A stretch of DNA of 64,000 nucleotides from Chryseobacterium sp. Leaf201 (lineage in GTDB: Bacteria; Bacteroidota; Bacteroidia; Flavobacteriales; Weeksellaceae), in contig NZ_LMKA01000035.1 of NCBI RefSeq assembly GCF_001421435.1, positions 20,861 to 84,860 of the forward strand, in the 5' to 3' direction. The position numbers and the translations under genes are program-made. This document shows, in pieces, positions 1-7,911 of the stretch; within the stretch, counting starts at the first letter, position 1, and each line of letters begins with the position of its first letter. Under the pieces are notes generated by a model. That model was not told where the DNA came from. It searched no databases and was given only the letters and a program-made list of their open reading frames with translations.

Positions 1-39
1 CAGCTGTTTTATTTACTGATATTTATCATGACTGCTTCT

Positions 40-73
40 TTTGGCAAGTAATTTGACAGAAAGTATCTGTCAA
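40..73 (+). promoter_or_regulatory. upstream motif and dyad of the first barrel gene
   Basis: The 16-mer TTTGGCAAGTAATTTG (40-55) recurs with 14 of 16 identities at 1138-1153, in front of the second barrel gene. It overlaps a perfect dyad, TTGACAG at 53-59 and CTGTCAA at 67-73 with a 7-nt loop. The ATG at 132 lies about 75 nt downstream. The dyad is not repeated at the second gene. A promoter or operator role is inference. Confidence 0.35.
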
Positions 74-131
74 AATAATGACAAGTAGTAAAATTTAAAT
101 ATTAGAAATTAAATTATTAAAAATTAAAGTT

Positions 132-785
132 ATGAAAAAGTTAATTTTAGGAATGGCATTAACAGCCGGTTCATTAGCATTTGCTCAGACTACAACTACT
201 ACAACCACTTCTAACATGTCTGCTGACAGTGCTGTAAGATTTGGTGTTAAGGCAGGTATGAACGTATCTTCACTTTCAGATGACGGCTCTTTGGAAGATC
301 AGGGATCTAAAATCGGTTTTAACGCAGGTGTTTTCGCAAACATCCCAGTAGGAAGTATGTTCAGCGTTCAGCCGGAGGTTTTATATTCTCAGTATGGTGA
401 TAAGTATGACACAAGAATCGGAAACAACACGTATTCTTATGCTAACCACCTTGATTATATTACAGTACCTGTAATGTTGCAGTACAATCTTATTCCAAAC
501 CTATATGTAGAAGCAGGTCCGGAATTCGGTTTTATGGTAAGTGCAAAAAACAAAGCTAAGAATGAAACTAACAATGATGTAATTTCTGAATCAGGTAATT
601 ACAAAGACAATTTCAGTACTTTCAACTTTGGTATCGGTCTGGGTGCAGGTTATTATTTCACAGATAACATCGGTATTACTGCAAGATACGTAGCAGGTCT
701 TACAGATATCGCTAAAGACAGACCAAACGGTTCTGATGCTATCAGAAACAATGTATTCCAGGTTGGTTTAGCTTTCAAATTCTAA
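132..785 (+). CDS. outer-membrane beta-barrel protein (PorT-like)
   Basis: This is a 217-residue secreted protein. Residues 1-19 form a signal peptide ending in AFAQ, followed by a short Thr-only stretch (about 20-26). The remainder alternates Gly/aromatic strands typical of the outer-membrane beta-barrel family in Bacteroidota, with the motif EAGPEFGF in the middle and a C-terminal Phe (LAFKF) as expected for barrel assembly. Function is unknown; members are small porin-like or adhesin-like barrels. It is paralogous to the next gene downstream (same MKKL/MNKL start, KAGMNVSS/KGGGNASQ, FNAGVFxNIP, VQPEVLY and ITARY/INARY blocks). It is probably monocistronic, since a strong terminator follows at 817-843. 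Confidence 0.85.
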   Translation: MKKLILGMALTAGSLAFAQTTTTTTTSNMSADSAVRFGVKAGMNVSSLSDDGSLEDQGSKIGFNAGVFANIPVGSMFSVQPEVLYSQYGDKYDTRIGNNTYSYANHLDYITVPVMLQYNLIPNLYVEAGPEFGFMVSAKNKAKNETNNDVISESGNYKDNFSTFNFGIGLGAGYYFTDNIGITARYVAGLTDIAKDRPNGSDAIRNNVFQVGLAFKF

Positions 786-816
786 GAATCAAAATAGATC
801 AAAGGTTTAAATATAG

Positions 817-843
817 AACCGGGCTTTTAAAGTCCGGTTTTTT
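817..843 (+). terminator. intrinsic terminator after first barrel gene
   Basis: The stem AACCGGgCTT/AAGtCCGGTT is followed by six T residues, 30 nt after the stop codon of the barrel gene. Confidence 0.8.
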
Positions 844-1216
844 GATGCAGTTATGGTTGATCATATAAAGGTACTCCTTATCTGATACTAAAAACACAAA
901 AATTTATTCCGGAACTGTATGCTCTGGAAATAAATCAACCTAATTATTAAATTCTGTTCATAATTGCACTTTAGCTGAAAAGAAACTGAAACAGTAAATC
1001 ATTCTTTATAAATTCTCTTACCAATTGGGAAGTTTTCTGTAAAAATATTGATTCTTTTATTATTTTAAATCTAATAGCCGGGATTTAATATACGTATTTT
1101 TTAACTTGTATTTTATTGTAAATCAATAACTTAAATGTTTGGCAAGCATTTTGTTAAATACTCCATGTCTGATTAAACGATTAGGCGCGAAAGTTAAATA
1201 GTAAAAAAATAAAATT
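844..1216. other. intergenic region between two barrel paralogues
   Basis: This 373-bp AT-rich stretch has no convincing gene. A short minus-strand open frame here has no coding character and overlaps the start of the next gene. The only feature I see is the TTTGGCAAG motif at 1138-1153. Confidence 0.5.
1138..1153 (+). promoter_or_regulatory. upstream motif shared with first barrel gene
   Basis: TTTGGCAAGCATTTTG matches the motif at 40-55 in 14 of 16 positions. It lies 64 nt before the ATG of the second barrel gene, against 77 nt at the first. It resembles the -24 half of a sigma-54 promoter (TTGGCA), but the -12 GC is replaced by GT here and by GA in the first copy. I treat it only as a shared regulatory candidate. 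Confidence 0.35.
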
Positions 1217-1939
1217 ATGAACAAGTTATTTTTAGGAGTAGCATTAGTTGCAGGAGCTTTAGTATTTGCCCAGGAAGTAACACCTGTACAAATTTCACAA
1301 ATGCCTTTAAACAAAAAAGAGCCAGTGAGATTCGGTATTAAAGGTGGTGGGAATGCTTCTCAGTTCAGCGAACAGCAACTTAACTCAAAGAATCAGAAAC
1401 TTGGCTTTAATGCAGGTGTTTTTGTCAATATTCCTTTATCTCAGAAATTTGCCCTTCAGCCGGAAGTATTATACAACCAGATAGGTGCAAAAAGTGTTAT
1501 TCTTGATAACGAAGTTACCACTGGTTTCACTACGGTAAGAACAGAACAGGAATTTACAACTACCCTAAACTATATTTCTGTACCGGTAATGCTGCAAATG
1601 AAGCCGGCAGATAATTTCTATCTTGAAGCCGGACCTGAAGTAAGCTATTTCCTGGACGGTAAGAACAAGGGACAGCAGACCGTTACTACAAGTATTTTAG
1701 ATAATACTATTAGCCAGACACAGTCTAATTCCGAAGACATCAATAAAGATGATATCAAAAAATTCAATCTTGGTCTGGCCATTGGTCTTGGATATTATTT
1801 TACCCCTAACTTAGGAATCAATGCAAGATATATCAACAGCCTTACGCATATTGCCAACAATTCCGGTGCTATGAATGAAATGCAGAAGAATATCAATACG
1901 CACAGAGTATTTCAGTTAGGTTTAAATTATAAATTTTAA
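1217..1939 (+). CDS. outer-membrane beta-barrel protein (PorT-like), paralogue 2
   Basis: The protein has 240 residues. A signal peptide (1-19, ending VFAQ) precedes a beta-barrel of the same family as the upstream gene. Shared blocks are RFGIKGGGNASQ, LGFNAGVFVNIPL, LQPEVLYNQ, VPVMLQM, YLEAGPEVSYFL, GLGYYFTPNLGINARY and the C-terminal aromatic KF. The loop around residues 95-125 is longer than in the first copy. The two genes are separate transcription units, because a terminator and 370 bp lie between them, but they share an upstream motif, which suggests co-regulation after duplication. The substrate or partner cannot be read from the sequence. Confidence 0.85.
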   Translation: MNKLFLGVALVAGALVFAQEVTPVQISQMPLNKKEPVRFGIKGGGNASQFSEQQLNSKNQKLGFNAGVFVNIPLSQKFALQPEVLYNQIGAKSVILDNEVTTGFTTVRTEQEFTTTLNYISVPVMLQMKPADNFYLEAGPEVSYFLDGKNKGQQTVTTSILDNTISQTQSNSEDINKDDIKKFNLGLAIGLGYYFTPNLGINARYINSLTHIANNSGAMNEMQKNINTHRVFQLGLNYKF

Positions 1940-1980
1940 CAGATAATCACGACCAACCGATTAATTTGATTTCAACAGAA

Positions 1981-2015
1981 AAGGTCAGGCTCACAAGAGC
2001 CTGACCTTTCATTTT
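1981..2015. terminator. bidirectional terminator
   Basis: A perfect 12-bp stem (1981-1992 with 1997-2008, loop ACAA) lies between convergent genes. It serves the barrel gene on the plus strand and purF on the minus strand. Confidence 0.85.
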
Positions 2016-2034
2016 TATGTACAATAGAAGCTGA

Positions 2035-3549
2035 TTAATTAAACAACTCTACTTCTTCTCCTTTTGCTACGGGATATTCTTCTGTAAAACATCCGAAGCA
2101 GTGATCAGCAGAACCTAAGATTTCTTTCAGATTGTCTACGCTTAAAAATTCTAAGGAATCTACTCCCAAATAATCTTTAAGCTGCTCCGTCGTCATATTG
2201 GCAGAAATAAGATCATCCTTTGAAGGGGTATCAATTCCAAGATAACAAGGGGCAATAATCGGTGGCGATACACTTCTGAAATGGATTTCCTTTACACCGG
2301 CATCCTTTAAAATTTTAACCAGTCTTTTTGAAGTGGTTCCGCGGACAATAGAATCGTCAATAATGACTACTCTTTTGTCTTTGATTTCAGAAATAATCGG
2401 GTTCAGCTTAAGGTTCACTACCCTTTCCCTCATTTCCTGGGTCGGGACAATGAAACTTCTTCCGATATACCTGTTCTTAATCAGAACCGGACGGAACGGA
2501 ATTCCCGAAGCCTTGGAAAAACCGATGGCAGCCGGAACCCCGGAATCAGGAACACCAATCACCACATCAGCATCCACAGGCGCCTGGTGCCAGATTTTCT
2601 CTCCGGATTTCTCCCTGATTTCATACACGTTGATGTTTTCCAGAGAAGAGTCCGGCCTTGCGAAATAAATATATTCAAAAGAGCAGATCCTCTGTTTCCC
2701 TTTTTCTTCATCTGCCATGTAGGAATGGAGTTTTCCAGGCTCGTTTTCGTTGGTGTATACAATCTCTCCCGGTAAAATATTACGGACGTACTGGGCACCT
2801 ACGGCATCCAGTGCTACAGATTCTGAAGCCACAACGTATGAGTTGGCATCAATAGCTCCCAAAACCAGCGGTCTGATCCCGTTGAAATCCCTGAAAGCAA
2901 AAAATTTATTCCGGGTCATCCCTACAACAGAATACGCACCTTCAATTTTTTCCATCGTTATCTTGATCGCTGCACGAAGCCCGAGATCAAGATTTTTCTG
3001 GATCAGTCTTAAGATTACCTCAGAATCTGAAGTCGCCCTGAACACAACACCTTCCGCCTCAAGTTCTGCCTTCAGCTCTTTTGCGTTGGTAAGGTTACCA
3101 TTGTGCGCAATCGAAAGAATAATCTGGTCATATTCATTCTTCGCGAAAAAAGGCTGAAAATTGTATTTCTTTTTGTCTCCTGCCGTAGTATAACGCGTAT
3201 GCCCGATAGCAGAGTTTCCCATAAAAGTTTCAGGATGCTCAATTTCCTTATACACATCCAGAACCAGGCCCTCGTCTTTCATGTTGGTAATCCTTCCGTT
3301 TTTTAAAACAGAAATACCACACGCTTCCTGGCCTCGGTGCTGAAGCGCAAAAAGCCCGAACTGTGAAAGAGAAAACGTATCAAGATCGTTGTCAGAATAC
3401 ATTCCGAAGATGCCGCACTCCTCGTTCGGAGCATCCAGCCTTTCTTCTTCCTGCGTCCTGAAAAGATTCCTTCCGTAGGTCCCGGTTTCAAATTGTTTTA
3501 AATATTCACTTTTATGAATGTCTAAACTTTTCATTTCTATTTTTTCCAA
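2035..3549 (-). CDS. purF: amidophosphoribosyltransferase (first committed step of purine synthesis)
   Basis: The enzyme converts PRPP and glutamine to 5-phosphoribosylamine. The 504-residue protein carries a short N-terminal extension before the class II glutamine amidotransferase nucleophile (EECGIFGMY, Cys about residue 46), implying propeptide removal. The glutaminase signatures HRGQEACGI and GHTRYTT follow, then the PRTase domain with the PRPP-binding loop VVIIDDSIVRGTTSK. A C-terminal CFGCF segment resembles the Cys ligands of iron-sulfur-containing PurF enzymes. An internal ATG at codon 6 (MKSLDIHK) is an equally plausible start. purC lies 92 bp upstream on the same strand, so the two probably form a purine unit. 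Confidence 0.97.
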   Translation of the reverse strand: MEKIEMKSLDIHKSEYLKQFETGTYGRNLFRTQEEERLDAPNEECGIFGMYSDNDLDTFSLSQFGLFALQHRGQEACGISVLKNGRITNMKDEGLVLDVYKEIEHPETFMGNSAIGHTRYTTAGDKKKYNFQPFFAKNEYDQIILSIAHNGNLTNAKELKAELEAEGVVFRATSDSEVILRLIQKNLDLGLRAAIKITMEKIEGAYSVVGMTRNKFFAFRDFNGIRPLVLGAIDANSYVVASESVALDAVGAQYVRNILPGEIVYTNENEPGKLHSYMADEEKGKQRICSFEYIYFARPDSSLENINVYEIREKSGEKIWHQAPVDADVVIGVPDSGVPAAIGFSKASGIPFRPVLIKNRYIGRSFIVPTQEMRERVVNLKLNPIISEIKDKRVVIIDDSIVRGTTSKRLVKILKDAGVKEIHFRSVSPPIIAPCYLGIDTPSKDDLISANMTTEQLKDYLGVDSLEFLSVDNLKEILGSADHCFGCFTEEYPVAKGEEVELFN

Positions 3550-3641
3550 TCTAGATTTTATTTGGCAGATATATCAGTTAGATGAAAAATTAAATATTAT
3601 GTTAAATAGAAACCAACATCTAATTTCTTTTACCTGAAATT

Positions 3642-4364
3642 TTATTTCTGAAGTAAATTTTTAAGACGGTTGTAGATTTCCACATATGCTTCAGTAACTT
3701 CCCCAAGATCTCTTCTGAATCTGTCTTTATCCAGTTTCTTCATGGTATCTTTGTCCCAAAGCCTGCAGGTATCCGGAGAAATTTCATCTGCAAGGATGAT
3801 CTCGCCGTCTGACGTTTTACCAAGCTCAATTTTAAAATCAACCAGGATGATATTCATTCTGTCGAAAAGATCAATCAGAATGTTATTGATGTCATTGGTT
3901 AATGCATACATTTCATTAAGCTCTTCATAAGTAGCCGCTCCCAGGAATACAGCATGATGGTCATTGATCAGCGGATCTCCCAATTCGTCTTTCTTATAAC
4001 AGATATCAAAAATGGTTACCGGAGATTTAATTCCTTCTTCCACGCCCAGACGCTGAGCCATGCTTCCGGCAGAGTAATTTCTTACCACCATTTCCAGAGG
4101 GATGATGGATACTTTTTTTACCAGCTGCTCTCTTTCGTCCAGTTGTTTGATGAAATGAGTCTTAATCCCTTTTTCATTTAAATATTCAAAAATCAGAGTG
4201 GTGATGGCATTGTTCATTTCACCTTTCAGATCTACAGATCCTCTTTTCTGAGCATTAAATGCAGTGGCATCATCTTTGAAACGCACCACTACCTTATCAG
4301 GATTATCGGTGGCAAATACCTGTTTTGCTTTACCCTCGTACAACATTTCTTTCTTTTGACTCAT
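3642..4364 (-). CDS. purC: phosphoribosylaminoimidazole-succinocarboxamide synthase
   Basis: SAICAR synthase joins CAIR and aspartate using ATP in purine synthesis. The 240-residue length matches the bacterial family. Visible signatures are YEGKAKQVF near the N terminus, the substrate-binding stretch [18 protein letters not shown] in the middle, and [12 protein letters not shown] near residue 195. It lies immediately upstream of purF on the same strand. A hairpin with T-run separates it from the DUF3307 gene upstream, so purC probably begins its own transcript, although no clear -33/-7 pair is visible. Confidence 0.97.
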   Translation of the reverse strand: MSQKKEMLYEGKAKQVFATDNPDKVVVRFKDDATAFNAQKRGSVDLKGEMNNAITTLIFEYLNEKGIKTHFIKQLDEREQLVKKVSIIPLEMVVRNYSAGSMAQRLGVEEGIKSPVTIFDICYKKDELGDPLINDHHAVFLGAATYEELNEMYALTNDINNILIDLFDRMNIILVDFKIELGKTSDGEIILADEISPDTCRLWDKDTMKKLDKDRFRRDLGEVTEAYVEIYNRLKNLLQK

Positions 4365-4371
4365 AATTTTT

Positions 4372-4410
4372 ACTTTTTAAAAGAACCGTAAAACCTGCGG
4401 TTCCGGTTTT
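4372..4410 (-). terminator. hairpin between DUF3307 gene and purC
   Basis: On the minus strand GAACCG and CGGTTC (4398-4403 with 4383-4388) form a stem followed by TTTT and further A/T. It lies 15 nt after the DUF3307 stop and reads as an intrinsic terminator, or less likely as a purC leader hairpin. Confidence 0.55.
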
Positions 4411-4424
4411 ATATTAGATTTATT

Positions 4425-5123
4425 TTATTGTTTAATTAAAATTGCTGTCACAACGGCCATCCCGAAACTCAGCAGTGTACCGATCAGGACATATTCCGTC
4501 AGTTTTCTCTGTTTGGCCTGAGCCAGGTCACTGAACCTGAATACCGATTTTGCAGCCACCATAAAACCTACGCCTTCCCAGTGATTCACCATAATAAAGG
4601 TAAAAACCAGTAAACGTTCCAAGATCCCGATATATTTTCCGGCACTTGACAGAGACTCGGTCTGAATGTTGACCGGTGTCTCCGGAACCGGTGTCCAGGA
4701 TGATAACAGGATTCTTATAAAAACGGAGGCCGGCACCGTCAGAAACAAAGCAGCCATCAGTATTTTCAGGAAATCCTGATTTTTTATAAACTCAAAGGTA
4801 AACTCGTGATAATATAGTGAAGCTGCACCAATCACCGTCAGATGCAAAGCCTGATCAATGAAAAACCAGCTCTTCTTATTTTTAATGTTTTGGAAACTCA
4901 GCTTTGCTGAATCAATAATGCCGTGCGAAATCCCAACTGCGAAAGCTACCCACCAAAGCTTCAGGTCCCAGAGAAAAATAAAACTTAAAACGGTAATGAT
5001 CAGAACGTGAAGATAGAGGTAACGGCTTTTCAGTTTACGGTTTTCTTTATCTGCAACCCAGGAATCCGGCTGAAGAACAAAATCTCCGAGTAGATGTGCC
5101 AATATGAGTTTAATGAAAATCAT
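4425..5123 (-). CDS. DUF3307 polytopic membrane protein
   Basis: The protein has 232 residues and about six to seven hydrophobic segments. It starts with the family's amphipathic first helix (FIKLILAHLLGDFVLQPDSWVADK) and contains the conserved HGIIDSAKL segment near residue 90. DUF3307 proteins are integral membrane proteins of unknown function. The gene begins 2 bp after the SatD-like gene ends, so the two are certainly co-transcribed and probably translationally coupled. The pairing suggests that the cytosolic partner regulates or senses the state of this membrane protein, but no substrate can be inferred. Confidence 0.85.
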   Translation of the reverse strand: MIFIKLILAHLLGDFVLQPDSWVADKENRKLKSRYLYLHVLIITVLSFIFLWDLKLWWVAFAVGISHGIIDSAKLSFQNIKNKKSWFFIDQALHLTVIGAASLYYHEFTFEFIKNQDFLKILMAALFLTVPASVFIRILLSSWTPVPETPVNIQTESLSSAGKYIGILERLLVFTFIMVNHWEGVGFMVAAKSVFRFSDLAQAKQRKLTEYVLIGTLLSFGMAVVTAILIKQ

Positions 5124-5125
5124 TC

Positions 5126-5731
5126 TTACAATTCTGAAATTTTCTTTCTGAAATATTGATTGGTTTCTACGATCAGCTCGTAGTTTGCGCGCTTCAGGCG
5201 CTGGCTTACCGAGGATTGTGAAATGGCAAATTTCTTTGCAAGGTCTTCCTGCGTATTGTCTTTGTTCATGATCATCTCGTGGATGATTTCTGAGGTGGCT
5301 ACCGTCCAGTTGTCAAAATCTTTTGACGACCACTTCAACAGGATATTTAAATCCCTGTCTACCGAGTCGCTGGAGGTTTTTACAGATACGGTATGGCCGT
5401 TGGATTTCAGGTCGTCCAGCAATCTTCCGGAATGCACGTATGCCGTTCCGTTGGATTCTGTTATTTTTTCGGATGAGAAATTTTCTTCACCGATGCCTAT
5501 GGCAATCCTTACGTCTAAATTTTCCTGACTTTTTATTAATGATTTGATGGCTAAGAACCGCCAGAATGCGTCATTGATATTACACCTCAACTGGAATTCG
5601 TCTCCCCTGTAGATTTCCCATGTCTGTGGAGCGCTTCCCCAGTTTGCGAGAAGATGTTTAAGTCTGGTAATCCAAACCTCTGTTTCAGCCTGCTGTGAAT
5701 GTATAATATCTCCGGTAATGACCGCTATCAT
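5126..5731 (-). CDS. SatD-like protein with C-terminal helix-turn-helix
   Basis: This 201-residue protein starts with MIAVITGDIIHSQ, the typical SatD-family opening. It continues with an alpha/beta domain containing YRGDEFQL and RIAIGIGE, reminiscent of nucleotide-cyclase-like folds. Residues about 150-190 (NTQEDLAKKFAISQSSVSQRLKRANYELI) look like a helix-turn-helix. It probably acts as a cytosolic DNA-binding or sensory protein. A -7-like TATATTTG (5742-5735, minus) and two dyads at 5754-5787 lie directly upstream, consistent with autoregulation. It is the first gene of a two-gene operon with DUF3307. Confidence 0.8.
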   Translation of the reverse strand: MIAVITGDIIHSQQAETEVWITRLKHLLANWGSAPQTWEIYRGDEFQLRCNINDAFWRFLAIKSLIKSQENLDVRIAIGIGEENFSSEKITESNGTAYVHSGRLLDDLKSNGHTVSVKTSSDSVDRDLNILLKWSSKDFDNWTVATSEIIHEMIMNKDNTQEDLAKKFAISQSSVSQRLKRANYELIVETNQYFRKKISEL

Positions 5732-5734
5732 TTT

Positions 5735-5787
5735 GCAAATATAAGCATAATAACTTATACATAAAAGGTATAAATAAGTGCACTTAT
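5735..5787 (-). promoter_or_regulatory. SatD promoter element with two adjacent dyads
   Basis: TATATTTG (minus, 5742-5735) fits the -7 consensus and overlaps the presumed start region. Just upstream are a 6-bp inverted repeat, TTATAC (5754-5759) and GTATAA (5768-5773), and a perfect 14-bp palindrome, ATAAGTGCACTTAT (5774-5787). No matching -33 TTG was found. An operator role is inference. Confidence 0.45.
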
Positions 5788-5883
5788 AGATATTGCTGAT
5801 TAAATGATCTTCTTCTGTCGATCAGATATAATTCTCTTGATAACTGAATGCGATTAATGATAAGTATTGATCAACGGCTTACA

Positions 5884-5967
5884 CCCCAGCCCCGAGTGAA
5901 GCGGCATCCTTTTTTGAAGGGATTCAGGCCTGGGAAAAAAGATACAGCGGAAAGCGGGATCAGCTCC
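5884..5967. repeat. structured intergenic element, probably a dispersed flavobacterial repeat
   Basis: The 84-bp stretch begins CCCCAGCCCCGAGTG and ends AGCGGAAAGCGGGATCAGCT. It contains partly complementary halves (ATCCTTTTTT with AAAAAAGAT, and CCCG with CGGG) and a central CAGGCCTG palindrome. From memory, very similar elements recur between genes in Chryseobacterium and Flavobacterium genomes, with conserved outer parts and a variable centre. Only one copy is in this window, so repetitiveness cannot be shown here. Confidence 0.5.
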
Positions 5968-5978
5968 TGAAATCTAAT

Positions 5979-6380
5979 CTATAATATAATGATATTAAAT
6001 ATAACTTGACGATTACTATTTTTCCTTTCTGATAAAGTGGATGTATTTGGCATTACATTCTTCAAGTGAGTATAATCATTCATTACATTTCCATAATTCT
6101 GCATGGATATGGTATCCTGATGATACATTGAACCGATACGGCCAAAAGTAAGATTGGTAACCTGATCTTCTTTTGAAATCTTTACCTTTCCTTTCAGCAT
6201 TAATTTCCGGTCAGCCCAAAAAGTATATTCATTTTTCCGGTTTATTTTTAAACTGATCTTACATTTTGATTCTGCAGGATCATAATCTCCTGCGATGCTC
6301 TGAGCGGAAACGGTTACAGCGACAAAGTAAAAAAAGACCGTCAGGCTTTTCACGATAAAATTACTTTCTGATTTTTTCAT
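5979..6380 (-). CDS. small secreted protein of unknown function, probably frameshifted near its end
   Basis: I choose the ATG at 6380 (MKKSESNFIVKSL), which gives a signal peptide ending VSAQ. The longer in-frame start at 6428 would lie inside the permease gene and has no signal-like sequence. The mature part has a Cys (SKCKISL) and the stretch YHQDTISMQNYGNVMNDYTHLK. After about 6061 the frame reads an unconvincing tail (NVMPNTSTLSERK). The next frame instead gives ECNAKYIHFIRKEK and then TAG at 6016-6018, which suits the family better. One missing A around 6060-6062 would explain this. The gene overlaps the permease stop by 20 bp, so it is translationally coupled. Confidence 0.55.
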   Translation of the reverse strand: MKKSESNFIVKSLTVFFYFVAVTVSAQSIAGDYDPAESKCKISLKINRKNEYTFWADRKLMLKGKVKISKEDQVTNLTFGRIGSMYHQDTISMQNYGNVMNDYTHLKNVMPNTSTLSERKNSNRQVIFNIIIL

Positions 6381-7776
6381 TCCTGTTGATAAAATAATAC
6401 ACCGGCAGCCCAAGCAGAACCATAACAAAGCCCGGCCAGGTATACTGCTGTTTATAAATCAACAGTAAAATACAGAAACACGTCCCGATCAACAGATAAA
6501 GAGCCGGCGTTACAGGATACAGCCAGGTTTTATAAGGCCTTTCCAGATCAGGCTGTTTTATTCTCAGGTAAATGACCCCGAAAACGGTAATCATATAAAA
6601 TAATACGATCACAAAGGAAATCATATCCAGGAGATTCCCGTACTGGCCGCTCAGGCATAATAAGGAAGCCCAGATCCCCTGCATCCACAATGCGTTGGCC
6701 GGAACTTGATTGGCATTGTTTTTTTCGGCCTGCTTAAAAAACATGCCATCTTTTGCCATGGTCTGGAACACCCTTGCTCCGGCCAGGATCAGCCCGTTAT
6801 TGCAGCCGAATGTTGAAACCATAACCAGAACAGCAATAATCGCTGTTCCTGCCGAGCCGAAAATAAAGCGGGAAGCGGTAACGGCTACCCTGTCGTTTTC
6901 GGCAAAGGCAATGGAATCCCTGTCCAGCGCATTCAGATAAACATAATTCACTGCGATATACAAAATCATTACGGCGGTGGTTCCGTAAATCATAGATTTT
7001 ACAACATTCTTTTTTGGGTTTTCAATTTCCCCGGAAACAAAGGTCACACTTTCCCAGGCCACGGAACTGAATACCGAGCCTACCATTGCAGCAGCAATTC
7101 CTCCCATCAAGGTCATTCCGCCAATAGGTTCCCAGCCTTCCTGAAGGAAATTCCCGGAAATATCTTTTGTCAGATTGCTGAAAGCGTCTGTCCCTAAACT
7201 GAAGTTTTCTGCCAGATGGGAAACGTCAACCAGAATAAAGCCGGCCGCAATTAATCCCAACAGGGCAATGATCTTGGAACCGGTAAAAATATTCTGCAGC
7301 AGTTTTCCGCTTTCGACTCCTCTGGTATTGATATAGGTAAGCAGGAGAATAATGGCAATTGCCAGCATCTGGATCCAGGTAATTTTAAACTCGCCGCTCT
7401 GAAAAATCGGGGCCGCATCATTTAAAGCCGGAACAAGGTACGCGGTAAATTTCCCGAAGGCCATAGCCACAGCCGCAATAGTCCCGGTCTGGATGACCGT
7501 GAACAATCCCCAGCCATACAGAAAACCCATCCTTCTCCCGAAGATCTCTTTTAGATATGTATACTGACCGCCGGCTTTCGGGAACAGTGCAGAAAGTTCT
7601 CCGTAGCTTATGGCCGCAGCTACCGTCATCACTGCTGTAATTACCCAGACAACGACCAGCCAGAACCCGGAACCTAAGTTCCGCATCATATCGGCACTCA
7701 CGATAAAAATCCCGCTTCCGATCATTGAGCCCATCACCAGCATAATGGCATCCCAGAGTTGTAGTTTTTTCTGCAT
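6361..7776 (-). CDS. APC-superfamily amino-acid permease
   Basis: This is a 471-residue inner-membrane transporter with about 12 hydrophobic segments. The first helix contains the substrate-binding signature GSMIGSGIF (residues about 16-24), followed by YGELSALFPKAGGQYTYLKE, which is characteristic of the amino acid-polyamine-organocation superfamily. WESVTFVSGEIENPKKNV in the middle is the conserved segment of the LAT-like/APA group. It is probably an amino-acid:proton symporter or exchanger; the substrate is not deducible. CAAATATA at 7796-7803 (minus-strand TATATTTG) is a -7 candidate, 20 bp upstream of the ATG. Confidence 0.9.
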   Translation of the reverse strand: MQKKLQLWDAIMLVMGSMIGSGIFIVSADMMRNLGSGFWLVVVWVITAVMTVAAAISYGELSALFPKAGGQYTYLKEIFGRRMGFLYGWGLFTVIQTGTIAAVAMAFGKFTAYLVPALNDAAPIFQSGEFKITWIQMLAIAIILLLTYINTRGVESGKLLQNIFTGSKIIALLGLIAAGFILVDVSHLAENFSLGTDAFSNLTKDISGNFLQEGWEPIGGMTLMGGIAAAMVGSVFSSVAWESVTFVSGEIENPKKNVVKSMIYGTTAVMILYIAVNYVYLNALDRDSIAFAENDRVAVTASRFIFGSAGTAIIAVLVMVSTFGCNNGLILAGARVFQTMAKDGMFFKQAEKNNANQVPANALWMQGIWASLLCLSGQYGNLLDMISFVIVLFYMITVFGVIYLRIKQPDLERPYKTWLYPVTPALYLLIGTCFCILLLIYKQQYTWPGFVMVLLGLPVYYFINRNEKIRK

Positions 7777-7867
7777 AATGAAGTTTAGTAGTCACCAAAT
7801 ATAAATAATTATGCGGTTGGTTGCAGCGTTTATTTATAATTTAAAGATATGATGTGATTTTATCAAT

Positions 7868-7896
7868 TTGCGATTCAGATTTTATTAGTACTTTTG
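7868..7896 (+). promoter_or_regulatory. promoter of the DUF4920 gene
   Basis: TTG at 7868-7870 and TACTTTTG at 7889-7896 are separated by 18 nt, fitting the Bacteroidota -33/-7 consensus. Because a TTG codon at 7894 lies inside the -7 box, it cannot be the translation start; the ATG at 7912 is. Confidence 0.7.
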
Positions 7897-7911
7897 AAAA
7901 AAATATTAAAA

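Noticed and set aside
40-1153. Sigma-54 promoters upstream of the two barrel genes
   Set aside because: The -24-like TTGGCA is present in both, but the invariant -12 GC is replaced by GA or GT, so I report only a shared motif.
2333-3157. Several open frames antisense to purF
   Set aside because: They overlap fully a conserved enzyme gene, show no recognisable protein features and lack start contexts.
7894-7911. TTG start for the DUF4920 protein
   Set aside because: The codon lies inside the -7 promoter box; the ATG at 7912 begins a normal signal peptide.
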